From: a bacterium | Lineage (GTDB): Bacteria > Babelota > Babeliae > Babelales > Vermiphilaceae | Direction: 5' to 3' | Assembly (NCBI GenBank): GCA_021833825.1 | Contig: JAKBEL010000023.1 | Span: 1-41,478 of the forward strand | DNA: 41,478 nt | In this document: positions 1-7,835 of the stretch, in pieces | How the letters are laid out: every line of letters starts with the position of its first letter | Numbering within the stretch: the stretch's first letter is position 1 | The notes under the pieces: model-generated | The model's input: the letters and a program-made list of their open reading frames with translations, nothing else | The model's database searches: none | What the model was told of the DNA's origin: nothing | Program-made: the position numbers and the translations under genes

Positions 1-2
1 TC

Positions 3-89
3 AAGGTGGCAATCGTTGCTGTTATGCATAAGCTCATTATTTTGGCTAACACAATATTAAAAAAAGGGCAGCCGTGCAAAGTTTATTAG
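3..89 (+). CDS. IS110-family transposase, C-terminal end (partial at window edge)
   Basis: An open frame runs from the window edge to a TAG at 87-89 and gives 28 residues beginning KVAIVAVMHKLIIL and ending GQPCKVY. This matches the typical C-terminal tail of IS110/IS1111-family transposases, in which a KVAL-AVMRKLL helix is followed by a short tail with a G-x-P motif. These enzymes have a RuvC-like DEDD domain and a serine-containing domain and use a structured RNA encoded at the element end. Only the tail is visible, so integrity cannot be judged. A structured non-coding element follows on the same strand. The identification rests on the tail motif alone. Confidence 0.65.
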   Translation, partial: KVAIVAVMHKLIILANTILKKGQPCKVY

Positions 90-127
90 AATAAAATAGT
101 TGACTTTTAACACAATCACTACGCCCA

Positions 128-459
128 GGCGAGTGGCGGACAGGCAGGATGATCCGCCGTCGCCTTTGGCTATGACCAGACAAGGTGGAAAAAAGTGAAC
201 AAATTTTAATATTAATAAAGGCCGGTAGCTTGTCGCCCACCTAAAATCAAGGCCTTCCAGGCCGCAGAGTGTGTGTGGGTATACAAGCGAGAGAAGCGAT
301 CCAACAGCATGTTGGTGTCGTTTTGATTGTTAAGTATTTTTGACAAGAAAAATACTTAACGCCCTTCACCCGGCGAGGGTGATCACAAAACATAAAAGAA
401 AATAAGGTATTGAAGATTATAAAACATAATAAGAACAATAAGCCATCTGCTCAAGATAA
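128..459 (+). repeat. Structured non-coding element, copy 1 (full visible extent)
   Basis: This is the non-coding stretch between the transposase tail and tRNA-CAT. It opens with a hairpin in which GGCG 128-131 and GGCGGA 135-140 pair with TCCGCC 153-158 and CGCC 161-164. It contains the folded core at 228-382. It ends in a segment at 432-459 that is almost identical (27 of 28) to the right end of copy 2 at 9043-9070. The last part forms ATCT/AGAT (445-448 with 454-457). No left terminal repeat was found in the window, so the left boundary may lie beyond the transposase. Short open frames here cover the hairpins and are not credible genes. Confidence 0.65.
228..382 (+). ncRNA. Candidate structured RNA, core of copy 1
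   Basis: Four helical units are visible. Stem A: GCTTGT 228-233 with ACAAGC 283-288, CCCAC 236-240 with GTGGG 275-279, an internal loop, then GGCCT 251-255 with AGGCC 259-263. Stem B: CCAAC 301-305 with GTTGG 311-315 around loop AGCAT. Stem C: 13 perfect pairs, 329-341 with 348-360, around loop GACAAG. Stem D: TCACCC 366-371 with GGGTGA 377-382 around loop GGCGA. Copies 2 and 3 keep these loops but change the stems with compensation. No known RNA family was recognised, and function is unknown. Its position just after an IS110-type transposase makes a bridge-RNA-like role one hypothesis. Confidence 0.6.
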
Positions 460-526
460 AAATACATACTCCCTCTTCACAATCACTTAAAAATTCATTA
501 CTCTTATAAATGTGTATAAATTAAAA

Positions 527-532
527 TATAAT
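527..532 (+). promoter_or_regulatory. Possible -10 box of the tRNA-CAT gene
   Basis: A perfect TATAAT lies 28 bases before the tRNA start. The matching -35 region (TTATAA at 504-509, 17-base spacer) is weak. Such hexamers are common by chance in AT-rich DNA. Confidence 0.35.
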
Positions 533-559
533 ACACCGTATCCTTTCTTTAAAAGAGTG

Positions 560-636
560 GGGCCCATAGCTCAGTTGGTTAGAGCAATCGGCTCATAACC
601 GAGAGGTCCCAGGTTCAAGTCCTGGTGGGCCCACCA
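560..636 (+). tRNA. tRNA with anticodon CAT, probably tRNA-Ile2
   Basis: The cloverleaf is complete. Acceptor GGGCCCA 560-566 pairs with TGGGCCC 626-632, the discriminator is A and CCA is encoded (634-636). The anticodon loop is CTCATAA with CAT at 594-596. A second CAT tRNA at 18401 looks like elongator tRNA-Met. The GGGCCCA acceptor and A73 here resemble bacterial Ile2 tRNAs, in which C34 is changed to lysidine by TilS to read AUA. Assignment to Ile2 rather than Met is inference; the tRNA itself is clear. Confidence 0.93.
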
Positions 637-686
637 AAGCGCAATGATAGATAACCTTGCAAACAATACTAGAAGAGGTTTGTTCT

Positions 687-1433
687 ATGAGCACGTCCCC
701 CTTTGATCTTTTTATTGATTTAGTCCAGTTTGATCAAGAGATAACAAAAACTATTCATGCACATAATGATGCACTTAAAAAGGTTGTTGACCTTGAGCAG
801 CAAAAGCAGATTTTTATTGATGAGGTAGAGCAACTTAAGCATGATGTTCATGATGCACAAAAACTAGTTCATGAAAAAGAGCTTGATATGAAAAAGCTCG
901 ATAATCGTGAAGCGGATCTTAAAAAAAAGCTTGATGATCTTGAGAATATTAAGCAATATACGTCACTTAAAAAAGAGTTAGATTCTGTCCAAGGGGAGCA
1001 GCGTTCGCGCGAAGATGTATTGGTTGCAGCATGGAATCAACTAGAGAATGCACAACGTAATCTGCAGCAAAAAAAAGATCTTATTGAACAGAAAATAAGG
1101 GAACTTGAAAAAGAGATTGGTGCAGCACGTAATAATGCTCAAGCGTTACAAGAAAAAATTGATGCATATGGTAAAGAGAGGCCTTTAAAAGCTAGTCTGG
1201 TCAATAAAGAGTGGCTTGAGAAATATGATATGATGCATGGCCGTGTTGAAAATCCTGTGGTTGAAGTGGTACAAGGAGGTTGTGGTGGCTGTTTTTATAC
1301 TATTACGGATCAAGAGCTTGCCCGTTTAAAGCGGCGCGCTCTATTGCAATGTAATAGTTGTTACCGTTTCTTGTATGATCCTGAAGTGTTTGATAATAAA
1401 CTAGCAGGATATACTCGTCAGGTAGTGAGTTAG
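687..1433 (+). CDS. Coiled-coil protein with C-terminal C4 zinc ribbon (COG1579 type)
   Basis: This 248-residue protein has long heptad-rich helices over about residues 15-160, rich in Lys, Glu and Gln. The C-terminal zinc ribbon has CGGC and CNSC knuckles about 25 residues apart. This is the layout of COG1579 proteins, predicted nucleic-acid-binding coiled-coil/zinc-ribbon proteins of uncertain role. ATG 687 is preferred over TTG 657 because AGAGG ends 8 bases upstream of it. The RNase H gene starts 4 bases after its stop, so the two are probably co-transcribed. There is no signal peptide, so it should be cytoplasmic. Confidence 0.85.
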   Translation: MSTSPFDLFIDLVQFDQEITKTIHAHNDALKKVVDLEQQKQIFIDEVEQLKHDVHDAQKLVHEKELDMKKLDNREADLKKKLDDLENIKQYTSLKKELDSVQGEQRSREDVLVAAWNQLENAQRNLQQKKDLIEQKIRELEKEIGAARNNAQALQEKIDAYGKERPLKASLVNKEWLEKYDMMHGRVENPVVEVVQGGCGGCFYTITDQELARLKRRALLQCNSCYRFLYDPEVFDNKLAGYTRQVVS

Positions 1434-1437
1434 TTTA

Positions 1438-1938
1438 ATGGAACAGTTGTCTATTTTTGGCTCCCCTTCAGTATCTAAAGTGGCTACTTGGAAGCTCTTT
1501 ATTGATGGTGCTGCTCGTAATAATCCGGGCCCTGCAGGGGCTGGGATTGTTATCAAAAAAGAGGATGTTATCATGCAAGAGGCCGGTTTTTATTTGGGTA
1601 GAAGAACAAATAATCAAGCTGAGTATCTGGCTCTGTTGTTAGGACTTTTTTTGAGCAAAAAGCTGATGAAATTAAATGATCGGTTGATCATCATATCCGA
1701 TTCACAATTGCTTGTGCGACAATTAAAGGGTGTATATAAAGTCAAAGACGCTCAGCTGAAAAAACTGTTTGATATGGCAAAGCAGCTGCTCACTGGCGTA
1801 TCTTGTCAGGTGCATCATGTGATGCGCGAAGATAATACTGAAGCTGATGCGATGGCAAATAAGGGGATAGATACTAAACATGCAGTTCCTGAAGCGTTTG
1901 TTCAGCTCCTTGAAACCCATCAGATTGAATGGCAATAA
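1438..1938 (+). CDS. rnhA: Ribonuclease H (RNase HI family)
   Basis: This 166-residue enzyme cleaves the RNA strand of RNA:DNA hybrids such as Okazaki primers and R-loops. The four acidic catalytic residues are all present: D23 in FIDGAARNNPG, E62 in NNQAEY, D88 in ISDSQLL and D137 in NTEADAMAN. The short basic handle found in the E. coli protein is not evident, so it resembles the compact RNase HI form found fused or alone in many bacteria and archaea. It starts 4 bases after the zinc-ribbon gene. The family call is secure; the symbol follows the family. Confidence 0.9.
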   Translation: MEQLSIFGSPSVSKVATWKLFIDGAARNNPGPAGAGIVIKKEDVIMQEAGFYLGRRTNNQAEYLALLLGLFLSKKLMKLNDRLIIISDSQLLVRQLKGVYKVKDAQLKKLFDMAKQLLTGVSCQVHHVMREDNTEADAMANKGIDTKHAVPEAFVQLLETHQIEWQ

Positions 1939-1961
1939 CAGATTATTTTTACTATTCTACT

Positions 1962-2000
1962 ACGCTCTTCGAGCTACGAAGAATAACTCAGCACGAGCGG
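1962..2000. repeat. Dispersed imperfect palindrome
   Basis: CGCTC at the left pairs with GAGCG at the right, with an internal AACTCAGCACGAGCGG arm. The same arm occurs at 23229-23247 and 30740-30758 (AACTCAGC followed by R-Y-GAACGG). It belongs to the palindrome family described in the findings. It sits between rnhA and the SpoIID gene, which argues against starting the latter upstream of it. Confidence 0.55.
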
Positions 2001-2002
2001 AA

Positions 2003-3223
2003 TTGGGATATTTCAAATTTTTCATACATTGTACTTTCTCACTAGTTTTGTTGTTAATAGCAGCACTTACTATATGTCAGATGCAGGCAAAAACAAAACT
2101 TGCTTCGAAGCAACATCAACAACAATCAGCATATAAGAGAGTTCGTGTTCTTTTAAAAACAATTCCTACATCTGCGAATGAACCGTTACTCATCGGGACA
2201 ACGGGCAAACAATTACAACTCTATGATGATGCTATATCACTTAAAAGAATAAAGAATGGCGCGGCACTCAAAGTGCAACAAAAAAATGGGCAGCTTTTCG
2301 TTAATAGCAAAAAATATCGGCAGCAGAAATTGATTATTGCATCGAAAGATGGTCATATCTGTTTTGCAGATAAGCAGTATGATGGCATTATCTCATTGGT
2401 GTTGCATAAAAACGAATTGCTGATTATCAATGAAGTTCCTATTGAAGAATATATCTGCTCGGTGCTGCGAACTGAAAGCTGGCCCGGTTGGCCACTTGAG
2501 GTCAATAAGGTTTTTGCAATCACATCGCGGACCTATGTGGTATCGATGATTGATGAGGCAAAAAAGATCGCAAGGCCTTATGATGTGCATAATTGTAATC
2601 GCCATCAGACCTATCAAGGGGTGCATGATAAAAAAATATTAAAAGATGCTGTCAAACAGACTGAGGGTCTCATTATGGCCTACAATCAAAAACCGATCAT
2701 AGCAATGTTCGATTCATGTTGTGGTGGTGTGATACCAGCCGATGTGCAAGGGGTCAACTTTAGTGATGCTCCCTATCTTGCACGTTCATATGCATGCACT
2801 TATTGTAAGCCATGTAATATTTATAGTTGGCAAGTATCATTCAGCTATGATCAGTTGACTGAAAAATTAAAGCAGCATTTGCCAAAAAAAGCACGAGTCT
2901 CACATATTCTTGTTTCTAAGCAAGATAGAGCAGAATTGGTTCAAGAAGTGTTTATTCAATGCGGCAAGAAGAGAGCATATGTTGATGGCAAGAAGCTTTA
3001 TAGTGCATTCAAAGAGGTTAAAAGCTTCTGTTATACGATCACAAAAGATGCAAAAGGGGTCACATTTAATGGACGTGGTTATGGCCATCATATTGGTCTG
3101 TGCCAATGGGGTGCGCGGGAGATGGTGCGTGCTGGATTTGATTATAGAAGTATACTTAAATTTTATTATCCTGGTGTTACTTTTTCTACTATAAAGAGGG
3201 ATGATGAAAGTTCTTTTTACTAA
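2003..3223 (+). CDS. SpoIID/LytB-domain protein, exported
   Basis: The SpoIID domain is clear: EEYICSVLRTESW, the central ITSRTYV segment, a conserved Cys/Gly region (MFDSCCGG) and the C-terminal GYGHHIGLCQWGA motif followed by an FYYPG box. Related proteins are lytic transglycosylases that act on denuded peptidoglycan glycan strands. A hydrophobic N-terminal segment (LVLLLIAALTIC) indicates export. The start is uncertain. The frame stays open to an ATG at 1880 inside rnhA, but that would translate the palindrome at 1962-2000. TTG 2003 gives 406 residues and a normal signal peptide but only a weak ribosome-binding site. A cell-wall remodelling role is inferred. Confidence 0.82.
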   Translation: MGYFKFFIHCTFSLVLLLIAALTICQMQAKTKLASKQHQQQSAYKRVRVLLKTIPTSANEPLLIGTTGKQLQLYDDAISLKRIKNGAALKVQQKNGQLFVNSKKYRQQKLIIASKDGHICFADKQYDGIISLVLHKNELLIINEVPIEEYICSVLRTESWPGWPLEVNKVFAITSRTYVVSMIDEAKKIARPYDVHNCNRHQTYQGVHDKKILKDAVKQTEGLIMAYNQKPIIAMFDSCCGGVIPADVQGVNFSDAPYLARSYACTYCKPCNIYSWQVSFSYDQLTEKLKQHLPKKARVSHILVSKQDRAELVQEVFIQCGKKRAYVDGKKLYSAFKEVKSFCYTITKDAKGVTFNGRGYGHHIGLCQWGAREMVRAGFDYRSILKFYYPGVTFSTIKRDDESSFY

Positions 3224-3276
3224 GAGCTTATCTGAAAATTTCTGCAGGCCTAAAAGACTATTTCAATCAAAGATAG

Positions 3277-3365
3277 TTTGGCAGGTTATTCTGTTGTGCT
3301 CCAGTTGTAGTGATATATTAAGTATTGCTTAATATGATCCTGCGGTCATTTTGGGGCCTGCCAAA
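3277..3365. other. Nested inverted repeat between convergent genes
   Basis: TTTGGCAGG (3277-3285) pairs perfectly with CCTGCCAAA (3357-3365). Inside it, ATATTAAG (3315-3322) pairs with CTTAATAT (3328-3335). The gap lies between the ends of the SpoIID gene and the membrane-protein gene. It could act as a two-way transcription stop, although no T-run follows either arm. Confidence 0.45.
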
Positions 3366-3402
3366 ACAATCAAAGTTGCACTCTGTATCTTTGAAAAAAT
3401 GA

Positions 3403-4128
3403 TTAGATAGCTGAATAAAAAAGGCTAGCTAAGGCTCCTATAATAGCTGAATTTGTTTTGTTATTTGGATCGTCATATTGAAAAACGTAAGAGGTTAACG
3501 TTGTAGCGACACCCAAAAAAATTAACCATGGAGTGAGTCGGCATTTTTCTTGTGTCTGTATTGTACTTTCAAGGATATCGTTATCTTTTTGTGCTGGTTT
3601 ATATATGCTTGGCCATAATCCTGAAACTGCAGCTAGCATTGGAATCAAGCAAAGTTTTTCCTCTAAAGTAAAGCTACCTCCCATTTCCATTAACGTATAC
3701 ATACATAGGGCTGCTGGTAGTGCACGAAGGATTTGAGCTTTTTGTTGTTGGGTGGTGGAAGGCTTGTATAACCAATCGATGACAGATTGTAATGCAGCAG
3801 GAGTCGCAAAAAAAGTTATTGTGATAGGGATATCACGTATTGGGTTTCCCGACAACCCTTGACATGGTAAGGTCATATAAAGAGCAATAAGCAGCAGTGG
3901 TGAAATGCCGTTTAAAGTGTTTAAGCCATAGTAACTCATTGTTTTTATTGATGGCATATTAAAATACTCATTACTCTTTTTTTCGGTTTGATTAATGACA
4001 GAGCTATTTGTGTTGTTGCACAACCCATTGTCTATCTTTTGGCTGTCACTGCCGAAGCTATTTATAGGGCTAACATAGAGGCAAAAAGCAGTTAAAATGG
4101 CCAAAGGTCTATTTTTTAGTATAATCAT
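3403..4128 (-). CDS. Membrane protein, paralogue of the gene at 4659-5582
   Basis: This 241-residue protein is of unrecognised family. An N-terminal signal or anchor (LAILTAFCLYVSPINSFG) is followed by several hydrophobic stretches. It shares an ordered set of segments with the 307-residue neighbour: YYGLNTLNGISPLL against YYISSAGLTPIIP, and IDWLYKPSTTQQQKAQILRAL against IDSYYEPTPTEQQKASFARAL. The two are therefore diverged paralogues. The start at 4128 is chosen over 4158 because GGAG stands 7 bases upstream and the signal peptide then begins at once. A transposase remnant separates it from its paralogue. Function is unknown; envelope location is inferred. Confidence 0.7.
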   Translation of the reverse strand: MIILKNRPLAILTAFCLYVSPINSFGSDSQKIDNGLCNNTNSSVINQTEKKSNEYFNMPSIKTMSYYGLNTLNGISPLLLIALYMTLPCQGLSGNPIRDIPITITFFATPAALQSVIDWLYKPSTTQQQKAQILRALPAALCMYTLMEMGGSFTLEEKLCLIPMLAAVSGLWPSIYKPAQKDNDILESTIQTQEKCRLTPWLIFLGVATTLTSYVFQYDDPNNKTNSAIIGALASLFYSAI

Positions 4129-4212
4129 TGTAATTCTCCTTATAAAAATATTATCCAACCTATTGCGTATTTTCTATTATAGATATTATCTTTTTTTGTT
4201 TTTTTGTCAAGG

Positions 4213-4600
4213 GGCTGTCCTGGTTCCCACCTTCGTTAAAACTATGGTGTGCAGGCAAATACATATGAGGCTTAGGACCCATCTTAATTACCTCATAAAA
4301 CTGTTTAGGTGTCAAAAGGTCTATACCCCTGTGGGGCGCTTTGAATTGTAGAAATGGGCGAATTTATGTAGGTTTTTCTGTAGCATATGCAGGGTTGGAT
4401 GGGCTTCGTACTGGGCATAGAACTCATATGTAGCTGTTCCATTGCCTCTTTCTACAGTCCCGTTAAGCTAGGGGCTGCGTGGGGGTATCATAAACAGGGG
4501 GATTTTCTCTTTGTAACAGGCACTTTCAAAGCTGGTTCTGAACTCGCCCCCTCCATCGACTTGAATAGATAAAAGTTTAAAGGGGAAGCTTTGTTACATC
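4213..4600 (-). pseudogene. Decayed DDE transposase (integrase-core fragment)
   Basis: Translating the minus strand from about 4600 gives LLSIQVDGGGEF, then FMIPPRSP, a TAG stop at 4468-4470, then LNGTVERGNGTATYEFY and HKFAHFYN. After a frameshift near 4335 it gives HRGIDLLTPKQFYE. These are the D-G-G-E-F, PxSP-x-LNG-E-R and H-R-G blocks of the rve integrase core of IS481/IS3-like transposases. The stop codon sits where lysine is usual in PPRSPKLNG. No start, inverted repeats or intact frame were seen, so this is a dead fragment lying between two paralogous membrane-protein genes. Confidence 0.75.
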
Positions 4601-4622
4601 AACTTCAAGAAGTCTGTTGCAT

Positions 4623-4653
4623 TATATAGAGAAGCAAAATGCTCCTCTATATA
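4623..4653. other. Hairpin downstream of the 307-residue membrane-protein gene
   Basis: TATATAGAG (4623-4631) pairs with CTCTATATA (4645-4653), with an inner AGC/GCT pairing. It lies just after the minus-strand stop at 4659. No T-run follows on that strand, so it may be an RNA-stabilising stem rather than an intrinsic terminator. Confidence 0.4.
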
Positions 4654-4658
4654 AAAGT

Positions 4659-5582
4659 TTATTGCAGATTAAAAAAACCTTTCCAGTTGCTGTGCCTTGC
4701 ATCTCTAGCTTTTATTTGCTGTTTAATTTCGGGTATTTTTTGCATATCATTAGTCTTATATTGTTCACGCTGAGTTATTTTGGCTTCATATTTTTTAATA
4801 ATTTTTTCTCTTTCAACTGGGTCACTGCTTGTCAATTGATTATATTCATTTTGCAATTCTTCAAGCCCAGCTTTTTGATAGGTGCTAAGATAGTTTGTTA
4901 ATAATCCTTCAAAACTTGCATTATATTGTTCACGCTCAGCTATTTTGGCTTCATATTTTTTAATAATTTTTTCTCTCTCAGTCGGCTCACTGCTTGTCAA
5001 TTGCTTATATTCATCAATCATTTGGTCAGTATAGGAATGATCTTCCAATCTTTCAATCCTATCTTCAAGGGTGCTATACATGCCTCCTTGTGTTAATCCT
5101 CCATAAAGACCTGCTAGCGTTGATGCAAGTGCTGGAATCGCAGGGTGGATATCATTGTTTAAATAATAAGCGGCTAAACCTGCAAGTGCTCCGAATGATA
5201 ATGCGCGAGCAAAGGAAGCTTTTTGTTGTTCCGTTGGTGTAGGTTCATAGTAAGAATCGATTGCTTCTTGTACTAAATTACCACCTAGCATAAGAATCCA
5301 TGGGGTCAAGGCCCCTTTTATTCTGGCTCGCGTGATATTGTCATTGCTATTAAGAATGCAATATCTTCCACCTATAGTTGGAATGATAGGGGTTAATCCA
5401 GCAGAGCTAATGTAATAACCAAGCGTACGTTTTGATGGCAGCCTGTTATAGAGATTATAGAGCCATCCTTGATTTTGCTCTGTTTTCTCTTTATCTTGTG
5501 CGCTAAAACTGTTTATACAGGGTATCATCGCAGCGAGTCCAATTAAGAGCAATTTGGTATTTTTTGATACAAACACAAACAT
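4659..5582 (-). CDS. Membrane protein with duplicated coiled-coil unit
   Basis: This 307-residue protein is of unrecognised family. The N-terminal signal peptide is LLLIGLAAMIPCINSFSA. Hydrophobic segments lie at about residues 55-150 and match the paralogue at 3403-4128. The C-terminal third is charged helix with a tandem duplication: EYKQLTSSEPTEREKIIKKY and EYNQLTSSDPVEREKIIKKY, 55 codons apart. The duplication is also obvious at DNA level (about 4761-4851 and 4926-5014), so it is fairly recent. ATG 5582 has AAGGG about 6 bases upstream. The N-terminal part lies in or across the membrane and the helical tail may bind a partner; both points are inference. Confidence 0.7.
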   Translation of the reverse strand: MFVFVSKNTKLLLIGLAAMIPCINSFSAQDKEKTEQNQGWLYNLYNRLPSKRTLGYYISSAGLTPIIPTIGGRYCILNSNDNITRARIKGALTPWILMLGGNLVQEAIDSYYEPTPTEQQKASFARALSFGALAGLAAYYLNNDIHPAIPALASTLAGLYGGLTQGGMYSTLEDRIERLEDHSYTDQMIDEYKQLTSSEPTEREKIIKKYEAKIAEREQYNASFEGLLTNYLSTYQKAGLEELQNEYNQLTSSDPVEREKIIKKYEAKITQREQYKTNDMQKIPEIKQQIKARDARHSNWKGFFNLQ

Positions 5583-5786
5583 TATGCGCCCTTATTTTTA
5601 AAAATGTTATAAAAATATTTTCTATTATACTATACAATACCATTTGTAATTCCCTTCTGTCAAGATTTAAAGAATTGGCAAGATAGCTTTTGCCCATTTT
5701 TGAACCTGTATTCAGCTGTTTTTTTATCGAATTTTATGCTATTCTCATGGAATATTTAATACTCATATAATTATAAAAGGTTTTTT

Positions 5787-6260
5787 ATGCCTGGATATAA
5801 AGGCCATTTAGTTGGTGGATTTGTTGCATTTAGTGTAACGTATGTGGTGGTGACAGCTTGTCAGATAGTGATGGTCAATAGCATTATGCCGGTGATTACC
5901 CTATTACTATTCTGCTTGGCCGGTGCGCTCTTTCCTGATATTGATACAAAGAGTAAAGGGCAGAAGTATTTTTATTGGTTTATTCTTATTCTGCTCCTCT
6001 ATTTTACATACAAGAAAATGTTTATGCAGTTAGCTTTTTTGTCGATATTGGCGACATTGCCGATGCTCGTTAAACATAGGGGAATATTTCATAACATCTG
6101 GTTCTTGCTGGCCGGTCTTGGTGCACTTTGTTATTTATTGGTTCTCTATCTGCCCCATTATGATCAGATTATCATTATTCATATGATATTTTTTATTATG
6201 GGGGCCATATCACATCTCTGGCTTGATTTAGGGCCACATCGAATACTTAAATTTAGATGA
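5787..6260 (+). CDS. YdjM/DUF457-type membrane protein (putative metal-dependent hydrolase)
   Basis: This 157-residue protein begins MPGYKGHLVGG and is almost entirely hydrophobic, with four or five membrane spans. It has the polar signature of the DUF457 family: GH near the N-terminus (residues 6-7), FPDIDTKSKGQ after the second span, KHRGIFH in the middle and SHLWLDLGPH near the C-terminus. These His/Asp residues are thought to bind metal in the membrane, but no reaction is firmly known. ATG 5787 begins directly before the conserved GH motif. A two-way terminator follows at 6264. Its neighbours give no functional hint. Confidence 0.8.
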   Translation: MPGYKGHLVGGFVAFSVTYVVVTACQIVMVNSIMPVITLLLFCLAGALFPDIDTKSKGQKYFYWFILILLLYFTYKKMFMQLAFLSILATLPMLVKHRGIFHNIWFLLAGLGALCYLLVLYLPHYDQIIIIHMIFFIMGAISHLWLDLGPHRILKFR

Positions 6261-6263
6261 CAA

Positions 6264-6295
6264 AAAAAGCCTCGGAATTTCCGAGGCTTTTTTGT
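6264..6295. terminator. Bidirectional intrinsic terminator
   Basis: AAAAAGCCTCGG pairs with CCGAGGCTTTTT around AATTT, with A-runs on the left and T-runs on the right, so it works in either direction. It lies between the converging DUF457 and symporter genes. Confidence 0.9.
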
Positions 6296-6344
6296 AGGTT
6301 TTCAATCAGATGATGTAGTTCTATTGATAAGAATTTGATCTTTT

Positions 6345-7742
6345 TTATTTATTCTTTGAGATCCAAGAAGCGAAATAGATTGTCATCAACCCACAGAAAA
6401 ATCCTGGTACTAATGGCAAAATGGAACTGTTTGTTACCCATGGCCAGATGCCGCTGACCAGGGCACCAACAATCATGCCAGCAATTGCGCCATTGCGTGT
6501 AACATAATTAGAATAAAGCGCAGTGATGACCAATGGGCCGAATGCGCTCCCCGTTCCAGACCATGCATAATTGACTAAGTTATAGACTGAGTTGTTATTA
6601 TATGAAGCGATATAGAGTGCGATTGCTGATATGATCATGCTTGCCATGCGTGAGATCCACATTAATTGAGCAGAATGTGCATTTTTTTTGTAAACAATAT
6701 TATAGATATCCTCCGCATAGGTTGATCCTGCCACCAGGATATGGCAATCCATTGTGGAGAGTGTTGCTGCCAATATTGCACAGAGCACGAATCCTGCCAA
6801 GAGTGGAAAGAATAATGTTTTGGTAATTACAATAAACAGTAGTTCAGGATTACCAAGTGTGGCGCTGGTGAATGCAAGACCGGTAATGCCGATCATAGTG
6901 GCTGCAGTGAGCACCATAATCTGCCAGGTGATGCCGACCCATTTTGCGCTAGAGATCTTTTTCGGGTCATCAATGCCCATAAAGTTAATTAATATATGTG
7001 GTTGCCCAAAATAACCGAGTCCCCAGCCTGCTGCAAGAGAGAGTGCGGTCAATACTGAATGCTCAGGGTTAAATAGCGATAATGGTATGTTTTTTGCTGT
7101 TGCAGCTGCTAAAATTGGTGAGAATCCGCCGACATAAAAGTAGGTGCATACGGGCACAAGAATAATCATCATGAGTAAAAAGAGCCCTTGAAACAGGTTG
7201 CACCATGCAACAGCTATGAATCCACCAATAAGTGTGTAGGTTAGTCCGCATAAAAGGCCGATGATCATGCCACTATTATAATCTATTGAAAATGCAGTAC
7301 TAAAGAGTTTTCCAAGCCCAACAATTGCCGATGCGATATATGCGGTGAAAAACCAGAGGGTGATGATTGCGCTCAATATGCGCAAGAGGCCGGAATTATC
7401 ATTGAATCGTTGTGAGAAATAGCTTGATAAGGTTAGTGCGTCATATCGTTCAGTCTCTTGGCGCAATCGGGGTGCAATAAAATGCCAATTTAAAAACATG
7501 CAAGCGGTTAAACCTATTGCTGTCCAACATTCAAAAAGGCCATTGACATAGACCGCTGCAGGAAATGCCATAAAGAGCCAGACGCCCATATCGCTTGCTT
7601 GAGTGGCAATTGCCGTTACGAAATAGTTAATTGAACGATTGCCAATAATGTAATCGGATGCATTTTTATTTTGACGATAAAAGTAGATTCCGATAGTGGT
7701 TAGAGTGCAAAAATAGATTAAAAAGGCGATGATCATATACAT
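6345..7742 (-). CDS. Sodium:solute symporter, PutP-like (SSS family)
   Basis: This 465-residue inner-membrane transporter has about 12-13 hydrophobic spans. SSS-family landmarks include NASDYIIGNRSINYF after the first span, ATQASDMGVWLFMAFPAAVY (typical of sodium/proline PutP) and the conserved GY-GQPHILINFMGI block. It would import an amino acid or similar solute with Na+; proline is the nearest model but the substrate is not proven. An upstream ATG at about 7766 lacks a ribosome-binding site, while AGGA stands about 8 bases before the ATG used here. Scavenging amino acids would suit a host-dependent cell. It stands alone. Confidence 0.85.
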   Translation of the reverse strand: MYMIIAFLIYFCTLTTIGIYFYRQNKNASDYIIGNRSINYFVTAIATQASDMGVWLFMAFPAAVYVNGLFECWTAIGLTACMFLNWHFIAPRLRQETERYDALTLSSYFSQRFNDNSGLLRILSAIITLWFFTAYIASAIVGLGKLFSTAFSIDYNSGMIIGLLCGLTYTLIGGFIAVAWCNLFQGLFLLMMIILVPVCTYFYVGGFSPILAAATAKNIPLSLFNPEHSVLTALSLAAGWGLGYFGQPHILINFMGIDDPKKISSAKWVGITWQIMVLTAATMIGITGLAFTSATLGNPELLFIVITKTLFFPLLAGFVLCAILAATLSTMDCHILVAGSTYAEDIYNIVYKKNAHSAQLMWISRMASMIISAIALYIASYNNNSVYNLVNYAWSGTGSAFGPLVITALYSNYVTRNGAIAGMIVGALVSGIWPWVTNSSILPLVPGFFCGLMTIYFASWISKNK

Positions 7743-7835
7743 TTTATATTTCCTCGTATGAGCCATATGTTATTATGTTGGCAAGTATACCATAATATGC
7801 AACTATAATACATCTCATAAATGGAGGGGAGTGTT

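Noticed and set aside
46-438. Minus-strand open frames of 64 and 63 codons in the first 440 bases
   Set aside because: They run through the transposase tail and the RNA hairpins, lack ribosome-binding sites and resemble no protein.
1880-2002. Upstream extension of the SpoIID frame to an ATG inside rnhA
   Set aside because: It overlaps rnhA, has no ribosome-binding site and would translate a dispersed palindrome before the signal peptide.
4387-4572. 61-codon plus-strand frame across the transposase remnant
   Set aside because: The minus strand of the same DNA reads as integrase-core motifs, which explains the sequence better.
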